This document shows positions 63,361 through 64,000 of a stretch of 64,000 nucleotides of DNA, piece after piece. The stretch spans positions 61,238-125,237 of the forward strand of contig CAMYLJ010000022.1 in assembly GCA_947259215.1 (NCBI GenBank). The letters run 5' to 3'. Numbering within the stretch: position 1 is the stretch's first letter; every line of letters begins with the position of its first letter. This DNA is from an uncultured delta proteobacterium. GTDB lineage: Bacteria > Myxococcota_A > UBA9160 > JAFDET01. The position numbers and the translations under genes are program-made. Under the pieces are notes generated by a model. The model made no database searches. It saw nothing but the letters and a program-made list of their open reading frames with translations, and was not told where the DNA came from.

Positions 63361-64000
63361 ATGCGGATCTCCCTCGACCGAGGATCGGGCCTTCCGGTCT
63401 ACCGCCAGATCGCCGAGGCGGTCCGCGCCGAGATCAGCGAGGGCCGGCTCGGGGCCGGCGACCGGTTGCCGGCCATCCGGGAGCTGGCCCGTGCGCTGGG
63501 CGTGAACCGCGACACCGTGGCCCTGGCCTACGAGTCCCTGGCCGGCGAAGGGGTGCTCGAGTCCACGGTCGGCCGCGGCACCTTCGTGGCCGGCGTGGCC
63601 GAGCCGCCGGCCGTCGCGGCGCCCGCTCCCCGGATCTCGCCGCTGGTGGAGCGGCTGCTGGACTTCGAACGGGCGCGGCCGCGCTTCGGCGACACGGCCG
63701 ACGCGGTGCCCATGCACGCGCTGATTCCCGAGCCGGCCCTCTACCCCGCGGACGGCTTCCGCCGAGCCCTCAACCGGGCCCTGGCCGAGGGCGGCCCGGA
63801 CCTGCTGCTCTACGGCTCGCCCCAGGGCCACCCCCGGCTTCGCAGCGTGATGGCCGAGCGCCTGGGGCGCGCGGGCATCGAGGTCACGTCCGACGAGCTG
63901 GTGCTGTGTCACGGTGCCAGCCAGGGCATCTCGCTGGCGATCCGGCTGTTCGCGGCGCCGGGGGACGCGGTGGCGGTGGAGGAGCCAACCTACCAGAACG
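63361..64000 (+). CDS. MocR/PdxR-type GntR-family regulator, 5' part (runs off the window)
   Basis: 213 codons are in the window; the gene continues past 64000. The N-terminal GntR winged helix is clear (PVYRQIAEAVRAEISEGRLG, LPAIRELARALGVNRDTVAL, GRGTFVAG). It is followed by the start of an aspartate-aminotransferase-like domain (GDTADAVPMHALIPEPALYP, LLLYGSPQGHPRLRSVM, CHGASQGISLAIRLF). Such proteins bind PLP and regulate or are regulated by amine-related genes. The target cannot be seen. Confidence 0.88.
   Translation, partial: MRISLDRGSGLPVYRQIAEAVRAEISEGRLGAGDRLPAIRELARALGVNRDTVALAYESLAGEGVLESTVGRGTFVAGVAEPPAVAAPAPRISPLVERLLDFERARPRFGDTADAVPMHALIPEPALYPADGFRRALNRALAEGGPDLLLYGSPQGHPRLRSVMAERLGRAGIEVTSDELVLCHGASQGISLAIRLFAAPGDAVAVEEPTYQN

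Overview
This window is about 64 kb of high-GC, gene-dense chromosome from a diderm (two-membrane) bacterium. The diderm call rests on lolA, bamD, a partial lgt and an outer-membrane beta-barrel gene. Several gene orders (ispE-tRNA-Gln-prs-L25-pth, cinA-thpR-recA, ftsK-lolA) and a PilZ protein of the Myxococcus-type paralog family point to a deltaproteobacterial-type lineage in the broad sense (Myxococcota, Desulfobacterota or relatives). I cannot name the species from this sequence.

Layout. 1-8.4 kb: 5' end of lgt, a PAS histidine kinase, a lytic transglycosylase, an alpha/beta hydrolase, an ECF sigma/anti-sigma pair followed by an exported PEGA-like protein, RadC, PilZ, and the divergent ssb/plsC pair. 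8.4-11.5 kb: ftsK and lolA. 11.5-21.3 kb: a 0.75-kb leader, then the Pup-proteasome operon mpa-dop-pup-prcB-prcA-pafA, followed by a coiled-coil membrane protein, an MFS transporter and two small-family genes. 21.4-32.3 kb: esterase, mreB, ruvX-mltG-SCP2, HEAT-repeat proteins, pgpA-cinA-thpR-recA. 32.3-40.8 kb: an accessory stretch that starts with an isolated tmRNA 3' end and carries a nonsense-split sulfatase-fold enzyme, two exported surface proteins, a methyltransferase, a beta-barrel protein, a DUF2188 protein and a TauD-type dioxygenase. 41.2-49.8 kb: pilT, alaS, a long-form ispG, an ArnT-like glycosyltransferase and a PAP2 phosphatase. 49.8-55.2 kb: mixed small genes, including Coq4, a VOC remnant, CvpA, an FAD oxidoreductase and a large inverted repeat. 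55.2-64 kb: CBS, TPR and BamD genes on the minus strand, then CDP-alcohol phosphotransferase, DUF1844, ispE, tRNA-Gln, prs, L25, pth, nhaA and the start of a MocR-type regulator.

The most notable system is the complete Pup-proteasome locus in a diderm. Pup is encoded already ending in Gly-Gly-Glu, so it would not need Dop's deamidase step. Mpa keeps the Tyr-Leu tail that docks on the 20S core. PrcB has a propeptide ending Gly|Thr-Thr. Dop keeps its catalytic Asp. pafA, the only Pup ligase gene here, has lost roughly 37 nt. The loss shifts the frame and removes the segment that should hold the catalytic Asp, so either the assembly is wrong here or pupylation is broken while depupylase and proteasome remain.

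Other signals worth checking are divergent ssb/plsC promoters sharing one palindrome across both -35 boxes, an amber codon inside a lamin-tail-like domain of a membrane sulfatase, an MFS gene with no canonical start codon, and a 33-bp inverted repeat between convergent genes.
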